This document shows positions 1 through 7,857 of a stretch of 64,000 nucleotides of DNA, one piece after another. A program made the translations under genes and the position numbers. Numbering within the stretch: the stretch's first letter is position 1; each line of letters starts with the position of its first letter. The notes under the pieces are model-generated. The model was not told the DNA's origin and searched no databases. It worked only from the letters and a program-made list of their open reading frames with translations. The stretch lies in the NCBI RefSeq assembly GCF_030297015.1, contig NZ_AP028056.1, positions 2,118,939 through 2,182,938 on the forward strand. The letters run 5' to 3'. This DNA comes from Brooklawnia propionicigenes (lineage in GTDB: Bacteria; Actinomycetota; Actinomycetes; Propionibacteriales; Propionibacteriaceae).

Positions 1-796
1 GTGGGAGTGGTCGAGGAATCTGTGGACCCCGCGATCCGCATCGGCGAACGTGTGGTCATCGATTCTCGGCGTCCGTGCGAACAATGTGCGCTGTGCCGAA
101 GGGGTGCGCGCGGGCTGTGCGGAGAGTCTCACGTGGATGGGCGAATCAGCACCCGGCGGCTACGCCGAATACGTTGTTGTGCCCAGTTGGACGCTACACC
201 GGATCCCAGACAGATTGCAGTCCGAAGTCGCAGTCTTGGCGGAGCCTCTCGCTGTTGTCGACAGTACTCTCGATCACTTACCCGCGACTGCGGGAACGGT
301 GCGGATACTCGGTGGTGGACCCATCGGCGTGTTGGCCGCGCTGCGTGTGGCCCAGCGGTTCGCAGGCGTGGAGGTGGAAATCGTGGAAGTTGTGCCCGAA
401 CGCGTCGGATTGGTTCGGCAGCTGTCGGTAGACGCCGTTCAGCATTCTTCCGGATCCAGGGTGGACGCAGTCATTGACGCGGCCGGATATGTGAGGTCGG
501 TGGACGACGCATTTGCAGGCTTAACCAACGGCGGCACGGTGATCGCGATTGCGCTGGGCGAATCGGAGCTTCAGCTACCGGTGCGCGAGCTGGTGGAACA
601 CGGCTGGAGCCTGGTGGGCTCGATCGGATTTGAGGCAGTCCATCTGGATCGCAGCCTGGCGGCCTTGGCCGAAGCGCCCGAGACGTATCGGGGTGTCGTG
701 ACCGAGATCATGGATTTCGCTGTGGCCAGGGACTTTCTGGCTGGCCGAACAACACTGCCAGGAGTGAAGATGGTGGTGAAGCCGAGTCATGTGTGA
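1..796 (+). pseudogene. Zinc-dependent medium-chain alcohol dehydrogenase, 5' partial and frameshifted
   Basis: This is the C-terminal part of an MDR-type alcohol/polyol dehydrogenase that enters from outside the window. Bases 1-120 in frame 1 encode the typical segment ending in the structural-zinc cluster (Cys-x2-Cys-x2-Cys-x7-Cys, PCEQCALCRRGARGLC). From about base 122 the homology moves to frame 2, starting GGYAEYVVVP and continuing through the NAD-binding fold (RILGGGPIGVLAAL) to the stop at 794-796. One extra base near 118-127 explains the shift. It overlaps the next gene by 8 bases, which suggests one catabolic operon. The family oxidises alcohols or sugar alcohols with NAD; the substrate cannot be told. 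The frameshift may be a real mutation or a sequencing error. Confidence 0.85.
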
Positions 797-1523
797 TCAT
801 CAGGGGCGCAAGTATCTGATAACTGGCGGTACGTCGGGAATCGGAGCATACGTGGCCAAGGCATTGACTTCCGCTGGTGCCACGGTGACAGTGACCGGAC
901 GTGATGAAGGCCGGGTTGCGGAGGCCATCCGGGCAGGGCTCGCAGAGTTCAGTCTGGTCTGCGACGTTTCCGATACCCGGGCTGCGAAGCAGGGTGTCTA
1001 TGCGGCCTGCGAACAAATGGACGGACTTGATGCGGTATTCGCCAATGCGGGCGGCGACGGCCAGGCACTACCGGCGCAAGAGTTGGATCTGGACTGTTTT
1101 GCGGACGTGCTGGCCACCAATGTCATCGGCATACTGGCCACTTGTCAGGCCGCGTTCCAGGTACTGAATCGGCCCGGTGCGATTGTGGTGAACTCATCGG
1201 TGAATGCGCTGCGTCCAGAGAAGAACTTCGCGGACTACAACGCGTCCAAGGCCGCATCGCTGAGCATCGCGCAGAGTCTCGCGCTGGATTGGGCAGACGA
1301 GCGCATCACGGTGAATGCGGTCTGTCCCGGCTACTTCAGGAGCCGGATGACGGAGTCATATCTGGACGATCCCAAGACCGCGGGGGAGTTGCTGGCGCGT
1401 ATTCCGCAGGGCAGATTCGGCAGCGCGGACGAGATCGCGTCCCTGGTCGGCTTTCTGATGCTGGGCAGTGTGCCCTTCTTGGCCGGGGCCGGAATTCCCA
1501 TCGCGGGCGCCTCACATTTGTGA
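789..1523 (+). CDS. SDR family NAD(P)-dependent oxidoreductase
   Basis: A classical short-chain dehydrogenase of 244 residues, the usual length. The cofactor motif TGGTSGIG lies near residues 13-20, the NAG motif near 88-90, the catalytic Ser in NSSVNA and the Tyr-Lys pair in YNASK. The segment ITVNAVCPGYFRSRM follows, as expected. The ATG at 789 lies inside the end of the alcohol dehydrogenase gene, so the two are probably translated together. Two dehydrogenases in series plus a VOC-fold enzyme suggest a small pathway for an alcohol or aromatic substrate; this is inference. The C-terminus is typical and nothing is missing. Confidence 0.88.
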   Translation: MCDHQGRKYLITGGTSGIGAYVAKALTSAGATVTVTGRDEGRVAEAIRAGLAEFSLVCDVSDTRAAKQGVYAACEQMDGLDAVFANAGGDGQALPAQELDLDCFADVLATNVIGILATCQAAFQVLNRPGAIVVNSSVNALRPEKNFADYNASKAASLSIAQSLALDWADERITVNAVCPGYFRSRMTESYLDDPKTAGELLARIPQGRFGSADEIASLVGFLMLGSVPFLAGAGIPIAGASHL

Positions 1524-1657
1524 CGCGTCGCGGGCCAGGAGAGCGCCTCCATGTCCCCGATCCCTGCCCACACGTGTGCGCCACGGACTGTCAGCGAGGC
1601 GTGCGCATTCTCCGGACGGCCCGCGGTCGCTACTGAAGGGAATAGTCGTCTCCACAA

Positions 1658-1679
1658 AGTGGTTGAGTATTCAACTACT
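1658..1679. promoter_or_regulatory. 22-bp inverted repeat, likely operator
   Basis: The sequence AGTgGTTGAgtatTCAACtACT is a near-perfect palindrome (arms AGTnGTTGA / TCAACnACT). It ends 16 bases before the start codon of the VOC-fold gene, with the ribosome binding site AGGAG directly after it. Palindromes of this form are common targets of MarR/HxlR-type repressors, which often control extradiol dioxygenase-like genes. No such regulator is adjacent, so the binding protein is unknown. Confidence 0.5.
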
Positions 1680-1695
1680 TAGGAGTGGACGAGCT

Positions 1696-2574
1696 ATGAA
1701 CGCACCAACCGAGCGGCTGGATCCGGCCACCCACATGGACATGCTGAGCTTGCGCGTCCGTCATCTGCCGGGCCTGCTCGCCTACTACACCGATGGGGTG
1801 GGACTCGTTCCGCTGTCCGAGGGGAGCGGGCGCATTGTGCTCGGGCTGGGAGATCGGGCGGTGCTCGAGCTGGTGCACGCCCCCGAGTTGCGTCCGGCGC
1901 CATCCAACTCGGCTGGGCTGTATCACACTGCGGTTCTCTTCGATACCCGCAGCGATCTTGCGGCCAGCCTGCACAGCATGGCCTCCCGGTACCCGCAGAC
2001 ATTTATCGGCTCGGCCGATCACCTGGTCAGCGAGGCCTTCTACTTCACCGATCCCGAGGGCAACGGGCTCGAGTTGTACGTGGACCGTCCTCGCGAGCAG
2101 TGGCGGTGGACCGGAGACCAGGTGGCCATGGACTCACTGCCGCTGGACCCGAACCGCTTCGTCGCAAGCCATCTTGACCGCAACGCTGCAGAATCGTCCT
2201 CTGGGCTGTCGCGCCTGGTCGGACGACTGGGTCACGCCCACCTGCAGATCGGTGACATCGAGACCGCCCACCGCTTCTATGTCGGCACGCTCGGTTTCGA
2301 CCAGACGGCACGGATGGGACGCGGGGCGCTGTTCGTGTCGGCGGGCGGCTACCACCATCACATCGGTTTGAACACGTGGAACTCCCGCGGTGCTGGTGTG
2401 CGGTCGAAGACTCTGGGTCTCGGTTCGCTCGACATCGCAGTCCCCACGCGTGAAGAGCTGGATCGGATCGCCGAGCGGCTTCGATTCGCCGGGCACGAGA
2501 TCCGCGACGACGGCAACCGCATCACGACGTATGACCCCTGGGGCAACGAGGTCAGGATCGGTCAGGCGGTCTGA
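1696..2574 (+). CDS. VOC family protein, glyoxalase / catechol-2,3-dioxygenase-like
   Basis: A protein of 292 residues with two vicinal-oxygen-chelate modules. The first spans about residues 15-130 (LSLRVRHLPGLLAYYTDGVGL ... YFTDPEGNGLELYVDRP). The second spans about 175-290 (LGHAHLQIGDIETAHRFYVG ... YDPWGNEVRIGQ). Candidate metal ligands are the His of LGHAHLQ, the His in YHHHIGLN and the Glu of GNEV/GNGLE. This length and two-module build match CatE-like extradiol dioxygenases of the YfiE type. ATG 1696 is chosen because AGGAG at 1681 gives good spacing; longer in-frame extensions lack any ribosome binding site. It sits behind a 22-bp palindrome and downstream of two dehydrogenases. The ring-cleavage role is by family only. 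Confidence 0.82.
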   Translation: MNAPTERLDPATHMDMLSLRVRHLPGLLAYYTDGVGLVPLSEGSGRIVLGLGDRAVLELVHAPELRPAPSNSAGLYHTAVLFDTRSDLAASLHSMASRYPQTFIGSADHLVSEAFYFTDPEGNGLELYVDRPREQWRWTGDQVAMDSLPLDPNRFVASHLDRNAAESSSGLSRLVGRLGHAHLQIGDIETAHRFYVGTLGFDQTARMGRGALFVSAGGYHHHIGLNTWNSRGAGVRSKTLGLGSLDIAVPTREELDRIAERLRFAGHEIRDDGNRITTYDPWGNEVRIGQAV

Positions 2575-2646
2575 GTTCCGGGGTTGGCGAGCGCTTGGGA
2601 CTGCCCGCGCGTCCCGATTTGATACGAGACGAGATGCACGGTCCAG

Positions 2647-2695
2647 TTGTGTCATTGCCCCACTCGTGTGTATCGTGGGTATTGCCCCCATGGGG
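2647..2695 (+). promoter_or_regulatory. Candidate promoter and operator of the toxin-antitoxin module
   Basis: TTGTGT at 2647-2652 and TATCGT at 2671-2676 are spaced 18 bases apart, a weak -35/-10 match. They are followed at 2686-2695 by the perfect palindrome CCCCATGGGG, which would lie at or just after the transcription start. TA operons are usually self-repressed through such palindromes, so this is a reasonable operator candidate. Prediction by eye only. Confidence 0.3.
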
Positions 2696-2753
2696 TGACA
2701 AGATCGAGTATCGCTGATGTCTGATCGGACCCCAGCAGCGGAAGGGACTTAGA

Positions 2754-3038
2754 ATGATCGCGGATTTCAAGAACGTGGGCGAAGCCGTCGCCGACGAACG
2801 CGGTCGCTTGCCGATGGGGAAGAGCGGCGTCCGCAAGGATGACCGGTACGCGGTTGCCGTGAACGACGATGGCCAGATCTTGCTGACACCCTTGGTCTCG
2901 ATTCCACGGCGCGAGCTGATCGTGTGGGAGGACCAGCTGCTCCGCGAATCACTGGCGCGCGGCTTGGCTGAGGCGGCTGCAGGGGAAACTGTCGACTTGG
3001 GCAGCTTCGCGGAGTACCTCGACGACGCTGAAGACTGA
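2754..3038 (+). CDS. Antitoxin-like protein of a RelE/ParE-type module
   Basis: A small acidic protein of 94 residues, two bases upstream of a toxin-like gene. The N-terminal part (MIADFKNVGEAVADERGRL) is followed by a segment resembling RelB/Phd-type antitoxins (YAVAVNDDGQILLTPLVSIP). The C-terminus is helical and acidic (LLRESLARGLAEAAAGETVD) and could wrap the toxin. The order antitoxin then toxin, the tiny gap and the sizes are what one expects of a type II module. The start ATG has GAAGGG about 8 bases upstream. I do not recognise a named family, so the antitoxin role rests mostly on context. Confidence 0.65.
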   Translation: MIADFKNVGEAVADERGRLPMGKSGVRKDDRYAVAVNDDGQILLTPLVSIPRRELIVWEDQLLRESLARGLAEAAAGETVDLGSFAEYLDDAED

Positions 3039-3040
3039 CG

Positions 3041-3334
3041 GTGATGGTGCTGAGATTCACCAAAGAAGCCGCGAGGGTTCTCAATGAGCTCACTTCGCCT
3101 CAGTATGCGGTGAAGCTGAGGAAGGTGCGCAGGACTCTTGCGCTTATTGAGCAGAATCCTCGGCATCCGGGCCTCAACTCTCACAAGTACAAGTCCATCC
3201 GGGGCGTGGATGGATCAGACGTGTGGGAATCCTATGTCGAGAACCACACGTCGGGGGCTTGGCGGATCTTCTGGCAGTACGGCCCGGGCGAGGACACTGT
3301 CACCATCCTGACTATCGGGCCACATCCCGACTGA
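3041..3334 (+). CDS. RelE/ParE-like toxin, putative mRNA interferase
   Basis: A basic protein of 97 residues (GTG 3041) or 96 (ATG 3044). It begins MVLRFTKEAARVLNEL and ends WRIFWQYGPGEDTVTILTIGPHPD. The pattern of an N-terminal strand, two helices, then strands with the motif AWRIFW and a terminal I-x-x-H-P-D is typical of the RelE/ParE fold. Known members cut mRNA in the ribosome or poison gyrase; which applies here cannot be told. The conserved Arg of W-R-I-F and the late His are likely functional. It follows its putative antitoxin by two bases and is followed after 13 bases by the TPR-like gene, so three genes may form one unit. Confidence 0.72.
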   Translation: MMVLRFTKEAARVLNELTSPQYAVKLRKVRRTLALIEQNPRHPGLNSHKYKSIRGVDGSDVWESYVENHTSGAWRIFWQYGPGEDTVTILTIGPHPD

Positions 3335-3347
3335 TTAGGCTACATGC

Positions 3348-4724
3348 ATGCGGAGTGCGCGTGAGCAGCTGATCGGAAGGGCTCTTGCGGCCTACAGCGA
3401 CTCATGCACCCTGCCGTTGTTGACTCCGAGTTGCCCCTTCTATCGCTTGGCTGGGGATGGCTGCACCTGCAACGAAGAGTGCCGCGCGCTGTTAGTCGAC
3501 TATGGAGAGGATCGGCCCACAGAGTCCGTCGCTGTGCTTGATGGGCTCGTCATGACAGGAGTCGTGCGACCGCTTGAGGTGGCGTCCGGACTTACGCCGT
3601 TCGACGCAACCGAGATCTTCATGCGGGAGTTGCGGGAGCCTATTCCGAACGCCAGCACAACGACTCTTCTGCTGCGAGCCAGCAAGCATGTTTCGACACC
3701 GCCGGACATGCGAATGAGTGACGATGATGTGTTTTTGGCGATTTGGGCTGAACTGGCGAGGCGCGGAGTGCCGGTTGAGAGAGTTCTGCGCGTGGGCGCC
3801 GCTCCTCGCGTCGCCGCCTCGATAGCGTCTTTGCTGACTGCTGAGCTGCCAGCCCTGTTGATGGATTGGAGAGGACTGCGGGATGGCTGCCAGGCCGCAT
3901 GGCGGGGCAGTACCGCCGACTATCCTCAGTGGTTCGAAGCGCAGGTCACGGAGTGGTTCACTCGTCTCCTGGCCTCTGACATTAAGGCTTTCTTAAATTG
4001 GAGCGTTCCCCAGAAGGCTGTATTCGTGAATCTGCCGCCACCACAGGCTGATCCGGAGGCTCAGTGGATTTGGGATCGTTTCACCGTTACCCATCTCGAG
4101 CTGTGGGCGACTGAGAGTCTGATCCTCGAGTGGGACACCGCCAGAGGAAGGCGTGCAGGTCTGTGCCCTGATCGAGTGTTGGCTGCGCGCGTTGTCGATG
4201 CAGAAGTGGTCGCGACAGCTGCCCTCGATAAGTTGGCCAGTCAAACCCCGCACCGGAATCAGCCTGCCCCGGACCTCAGCACCAAGCACTTCGTCCAGCA
4301 GGCGCTGATTCACCTTCGGAGGGGAAACCAGGCAGCAGCGGAGGAGATGTTCACCGCGCTTGCATACATGAATCCGGCGGACGGTGACGCCTTGAACAAT
4401 CTGGGATTCTGCATAATTCCTGTCTCGCCAGTGCGGGCCCTCGGGCCGCTCGCGAGAGGCGCCCAACTCCCGATGGGTAACCCGGCGTTGAGCCTGGCAA
4501 ACCGCGCTCTTGTCAACCATCTGCTAGGCGACAATCAGCTGGCCGCTCAGTTCCTCGACCAAATCGCAGTCGCGCATGGTAACGCCGCCGTGTGGTTGGA
4601 ACGAGAATGCGGTGTACTCGAACTCGCGGTCATGGCCTTGGACTCCTATGTGGATCAACTGCGCACGCACGTAGTCAACTCACTCGAGGTCAGCGGAGGT
4701 GCCTCGTCTGGCTCTCACGAGTGA
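3348..4724 (+). CDS. Unknown protein with N-terminal Cys cluster and TPR-like C-terminal part
   Basis: A 458-residue protein I do not recognise. Residues 20-45 hold five Cys (C20, C29, C39, C41, C45; SCPFYRLAGDGCTCNEECR), a spacing that could bind zinc or an iron-sulfur cluster. The middle (about 60-300) has no motif I can name. Residues about 310-420 contain helical pairs like tetratricopeptide repeats (ALIHLRRGNQAAAEEMFTAL, ANRALVNHLLGDNQLAAQFL), a protein-binding scaffold. It starts 13 bases after the toxin gene with only a weak AGG as ribosome binding site, which hints at coupling to the TA pair. It has no signal peptide or membrane segment. It may be a third TA component or an unrelated neighbour. 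Confidence 0.7.
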   Translation: MRSAREQLIGRALAAYSDSCTLPLLTPSCPFYRLAGDGCTCNEECRALLVDYGEDRPTESVAVLDGLVMTGVVRPLEVASGLTPFDATEIFMRELREPIPNASTTTLLLRASKHVSTPPDMRMSDDDVFLAIWAELARRGVPVERVLRVGAAPRVAASIASLLTAELPALLMDWRGLRDGCQAAWRGSTADYPQWFEAQVTEWFTRLLASDIKAFLNWSVPQKAVFVNLPPPQADPEAQWIWDRFTVTHLELWATESLILEWDTARGRRAGLCPDRVLAARVVDAEVVATAALDKLASQTPHRNQPAPDLSTKHFVQQALIHLRRGNQAAAEEMFTALAYMNPADGDALNNLGFCIIPVSPVRALGPLARGAQLPMGNPALSLANRALVNHLLGDNQLAAQFLDQIAVAHGNAAVWLERECGVLELAVMALDSYVDQLRTHVVNSLEVSGGASSGSHE

Positions 4725-4944
4725 GATGTCAGAAGCTCCTGAGGCGGTCGTAGGCGAAGCGAGGCGCGTTCTGGGCAGGCGCCGAGTACATTCCCCAAGC
4801 CAGCACTCCCGCGGCGACCTGCCGGGCGGCGGCACACGGGTCCTTCAACACCGCTCAGGGCCCTGGAACTGGCGCGATCACCGGCTTGGCTGCGCTTTCG
4901 CTTAGGCTTAGAACGAGTACGGCACCCTGGGAGAAGAGCACAGC

Positions 4945-6405
4945 ATGGAGTTAACCGACTACTTGAGCATCTTGCGCAAGTATTGGCGCAGCGCCACAGC
5001 GGTCACGCTGGCCGCCGTTTTGTTCGCCGCGTTATTCTCAATGCTTGCGAAACCCACCTACACGTCCAATGCGTCGCTGTTCTTGTCGGTGCGTACGGCA
5101 TCCAGTGGTGGCGATCTCAATGCCGGGTCGAGCTACGCGGAAAGCCAGGTGCAGTCGTTCGCGAAGGTGGCGCGCTCCGATATCGTCCTGCAGCCCGTGA
5201 TCGACAACCTCGGGCTGGCTACGACGCCCAGCGAGTTGGCCAAGCAGGTGACGGTGAGCGTCCCAACCGGAACGGCCACGCTCGACATCGCGGTCGTCCA
5301 GGGCAGCCCGGATGAGGCTGCCCGAGTGACGGCGGCGATCAGTGAGCAGTTGGTGGAGGCCGTAGACGAGTTGTCCCCGCCTTCGCCCGATGGGACCAAG
5401 CCTGTTGTCGCGACGATCATTCGTCCGGCGCAGGTGCCCACCTCGCCCACCACTCCGAAGACGATGCAGAATCTGGCGCTCGGGGTGTTGCTGGGGCTAT
5501 TACTCGGAGCCGGCCAGGCGATCCTGCGCGACATGCTGAACCTGGACATCCGTTCGGAGCGCGACGTGGCTCGCGTCACGGAGATCCCGGTGATCGGCAT
5601 GGTGCCCAACGACGATGACGCCGCGGTGAATCCGCTGATCCTGGACGCCGACCCTCGCTCGGCACGGGCCGAGGCCTATCGCTCCTTACGCACGAACCTT
5701 CAGTTCCTGGGGCTGGACCGAGGCAAGCGTGCGATCGTCATCACGTCGTCGGTTCCCAGCGAGGGCAAGACAACCACCGCGATCAACATCGCGTCCACGA
5801 TTGCCGCCTCGGGGGAGCGAGTGCTGGTGATTGACGCCGATCTGCGGCGTCCGACGGTGGCGAAGCTGATGAGACTCGAAGGCAGCGTCGGGCTAACGAC
5901 CGTGCTGATCGGTGAGGCCCGGCTTGAGCAGGTCATCCAGCCCACCAATGATTCGCTGATGGACGTGCTGGCTTCCGGACCCATTCCTCCGAACCCCGCC
6001 GACTTGCTCGGCTTGCCACATATGCAGCAGTTGATCACCGAGGCGTCGCGCCGGTATGACACGGTCATCATCGACTCGCCGCCGTTGCTGCCGGTGACGG
6101 ATGCAGCAGTCTTGTCGCGAGTCGCCGACGGCACATTGGTTGTAGTCGGAAGCGGCGTTGCTCGGCGTCCGGAACTCGAGAAGGCACTCGAAAAGCTCGA
6201 GATGGTTGACGCCCGGGTGCTTGGTCTACTGCTCACGCGGGTGCGGGGCGGCGACGCCGGCGCCTATCACTACGAGTACGTCTACGGACAGGACGGGCAC
6301 AGCTCGTCGCGCGCAAGCCGGGACAAGAATGAGCCTGCGCCGATCTCCTCCGCCCGGGCCCGCACAGGGCGGCGCCCGACCCGAGCCATTCAGCCAGTGC
6401 AGTGA
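4945..6405 (+). CDS. Polysaccharide co-polymerase / BY-type tyrosine autokinase
   Basis: A 486-residue fusion of a Wzz-like chain-length domain and a bacterial tyrosine kinase. Membrane segments lie at about residues 16-36 and 174-195, with the extracytoplasmic Wzz loop between them. The kinase has Walker A SVPSEGKTTT (about 270-279), Walker A' VLVIDADLRRP (about 293-303) and Walker B TVIIDSPPLLP (about 373-383). The C-terminal Tyr cluster Y441/Y443/Y445/Y447 (AYHYEYVYG) is where such kinases phosphorylate themselves. The family controls export and length of capsule or exopolysaccharide. No glycosyltransferase, flippase or polymerase gene is adjacent, so the pair with the next gene is orphaned here. 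GAGAAG lies upstream of the ATG. Confidence 0.93.
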   Translation: MELTDYLSILRKYWRSATAVTLAAVLFAALFSMLAKPTYTSNASLFLSVRTASSGGDLNAGSSYAESQVQSFAKVARSDIVLQPVIDNLGLATTPSELAKQVTVSVPTGTATLDIAVVQGSPDEAARVTAAISEQLVEAVDELSPPSPDGTKPVVATIIRPAQVPTSPTTPKTMQNLALGVLLGLLLGAGQAILRDMLNLDIRSERDVARVTEIPVIGMVPNDDDAAVNPLILDADPRSARAEAYRSLRTNLQFLGLDRGKRAIVITSSVPSEGKTTTAINIASTIAASGERVLVIDADLRRPTVAKLMRLEGSVGLTTVLIGEARLEQVIQPTNDSLMDVLASGPIPPNPADLLGLPHMQQLITEASRRYDTVIIDSPPLLPVTDAAVLSRVADGTLVVVGSGVARRPELEKALEKLEMVDARVLGLLLTRVRGGDAGAYHYEYVYGQDGHSSSRASRDKNEPAPISSARARTGRRPTRAIQPVQ

Positions 6406-6959
6406 GCGCCGACTCCATCCGCATCCTGACGGTGTGCACCGGGAACATCTGCCGGTCGCCCGCCGCTGAGCGACTGCTCGCTGCCGGTCTTGGCGACGCG
6501 GCGCAGGTAACCAGCGCCGGGACGGGGGCTCTGTCCGGGTATCCGATGGACGCCGCCATGGTGCCCCTGGTGCAGGCCGCCGGAGCATCGGTGGATGGGT
6601 TCGCCGCGCGGCAACTCACGCCCGCGATGGTGAAGTCAGCAGACCTGATCTTGGCGCTGACGACGGCTCATCGTAGTCAGGCGGTGCGGCTGGCGCCGGT
6701 TGCAGTGCGGCGGTCGTTCACCCTCTTGGAGTTGGCGCGGATCGTCGGCTCGCCGGCGTTTCCTGCCCTGACCACGGACTCCGTTTCGGATCGTCTCCGG
6801 GAAATGGTGCAACAAGCGGCTCCGCGACGGATGCTGGGAGCCGACGGTGTCGTCGACGACGACGTGCCGGACCCCTTCCGGCGTGGGCCCGAGGTATTTG
6901 CGTCCTCGTTCGTGATGATCCGCGATGCGGTGGACGTGATCGTGGACGCTGTTCACTGA
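6402..6959 (+). CDS. Low-molecular-weight protein-tyrosine phosphatase
   Basis: A protein of 185 residues that starts at GTG 6402 within the stop of the kinase gene (GTGA overlap), so the two are translationally coupled. The phosphate-binding loop is CTGNICRS with catalytic C12 and R18, and the general acid is D157 in VPDPFRRG. This matches the Wzb/Etp family, which dephosphorylates the partner tyrosine kinase. At 185 residues it is longer than the usual 145-160, with an insertion around 105-145. The likely role is reversing autophosphorylation of the upstream kinase and so setting polysaccharide output. Confidence 0.92.
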   Translation: MSADSIRILTVCTGNICRSPAAERLLAAGLGDAAQVTSAGTGALSGYPMDAAMVPLVQAAGASVDGFAARQLTPAMVKSADLILALTTAHRSQAVRLAPVAVRRSFTLLELARIVGSPAFPALTTDSVSDRLREMVQQAAPRRMLGADGVVDDDVPDPFRRGPEVFASSFVMIRDAVDVIVDAVH

Positions 6960-6970
6960 GTTGGTGCGTA

Positions 6971-6986
6971 GGGGCGATGAGGCCCC
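6971..6986. terminator. Short GC hairpin between convergent genes
   Basis: GGGGC (6971-6975) and GCCCC (6982-6986) form a 5-bp stem with a 6-base loop just after the phosphatase stop and before the convergent HprK-like gene end. No U-run follows, which is common in high-GC actinobacteria. It could end transcription in either direction. Confidence 0.35.
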
Positions 6987-7028
6987 GGTCTGATTAGCTC
7001 AGATTTGGTGATGACGCCGGGCTTTCGG

Positions 7029-7481
7029 CTAGCCGAGGATGTGGAGCTGCTCGTCCAAGGCGATCGTCTCATCGGATAAGTAGCCGAACCGGCCGCTCAG
7101 CGACAAGGTGAGTGTGGTCTTGCCGGTACGACTCGGCGCCACGTAGACGACGCTTGCGCCGGTCTCGGGATTGCACAGGCCGCCGGCGTGAAGCATCAGC
7201 AGCTTGCCGGCCTGCTGGCCGATCAGCTCGGCGGTGATCTGCTGGGTGGTGCGCTCCCAGAAGGTCGGCCCATCATCGGGAATCGCCCCGAGACTGATGA
7301 CGGGAGCCTCCTGGTTGCACGATTCAGGCTGCAGGCAGCGCGCCCATAGTTGCCGCAGCGTCGCCATCCGCTGCTTGCTGTCGGGGCCGTCGGACAATAC
7401 GCGCACGCAGCCGCCGAGACCGTGAATGGCGGTTCCGGATGCGCCGAATGGGGTAGTCAGCGCAGCCCCCGAAACACTCAT
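7029..7481 (-). CDS. HprK-like P-loop kinase, C-terminally short
   Basis: A protein of 150 residues. The core LLMLHAGGLCNPETG leads to a P-loop APSRTGKTTLTL (about 115-126) and the segment YLSDETIALD (134-143). This is the layout of HPr-kinase-like proteins found in polysaccharide and peptide-modification loci. It ends seven residues after the putative Walker B Asp, while family members usually continue well beyond it, so the C-terminal part of the catalytic domain is missing. It lies convergent to the kinase/phosphatase pair and may once have worked with it. It could be a decayed gene or a genuine short nucleotide-binding protein. Confidence 0.6.
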   Translation of the reverse strand: MSVSGAALTTPFGASGTAIHGLGGCVRVLSDGPDSKQRMATLRQLWARCLQPESCNQEAPVISLGAIPDDGPTFWERTTQQITAELIGQQAGKLLMLHAGGLCNPETGASVVYVAPSRTGKTTLTLSLSGRFGYLSDETIALDEQLHILG

Positions 7482-7857
7482 GGCATCAGTCTAGATGTGC
7501 TTCCGGGTGCCTTGGCGCCTGTGCCAGTCGTCAGGCTCCTCGAATGGAGTGCGCCCGAAGTGATCGCAGCATCTGGAAGCGATCAGCCGACCCGGTGATG
7601 CCGGATACCCCGACGACGGGGCTCCAGCCTGCTGGGCCCCGGGAGTTGGGGCTGGGCAGCGTGCCTCATCTTCTTCACCTGCTCTCCAAATGGCGCCCCC
7701 GGATGGGTGCTGAGCGTGGGCGGGCAGCCAGGAGGCCCGAACTGAAGAAGATTAGGCACGCTCAGCGCCGATGACGAGCGCGAGGTGCACCCCGATACCA
7801 GAAAACAACGCGCTCAGGCGGCCGAAAGTCAGCCTCAGGCGGGCGGAAACGCCAGCC
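7482..7857. other. 376-bp gene-free stretch with repeats
   Basis: No credible gene is seen here. It holds the 20-bp inverted repeat described separately and, at 7813-7864, three imperfect direct copies of CTCAGGCG at 21-23 base spacing. Between the last two lies a small hairpin with a GAAA loop (GGCGGAAACGCC, 7842-7853). That hairpin lies just after the stop of the minus-strand SGNH-like gene and could help end its transcript. Confidence 0.5.
7658..7762. repeat. 20-bp inverted repeat flanking about 65 bp
   Basis: AGCGTGCCTcATCTTCTTCA (7658-7677) is repeated in inverted orientation as TGAAGAAGATtAGGCACGCT (7743-7762) with a single mismatch. The arms enclose 65 bases without an ORF. The layout fits a tiny non-autonomous element (MITE-like) or a long-stem RNA structure. 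No target duplication is obvious at its edges. Confidence 0.7.

Noticed and set aside
4699-4905. 68-codon frame after the TPR-like gene
   Set aside because: Overlaps the end of the TPR-like gene in another frame, no ribosome binding site and no motif.
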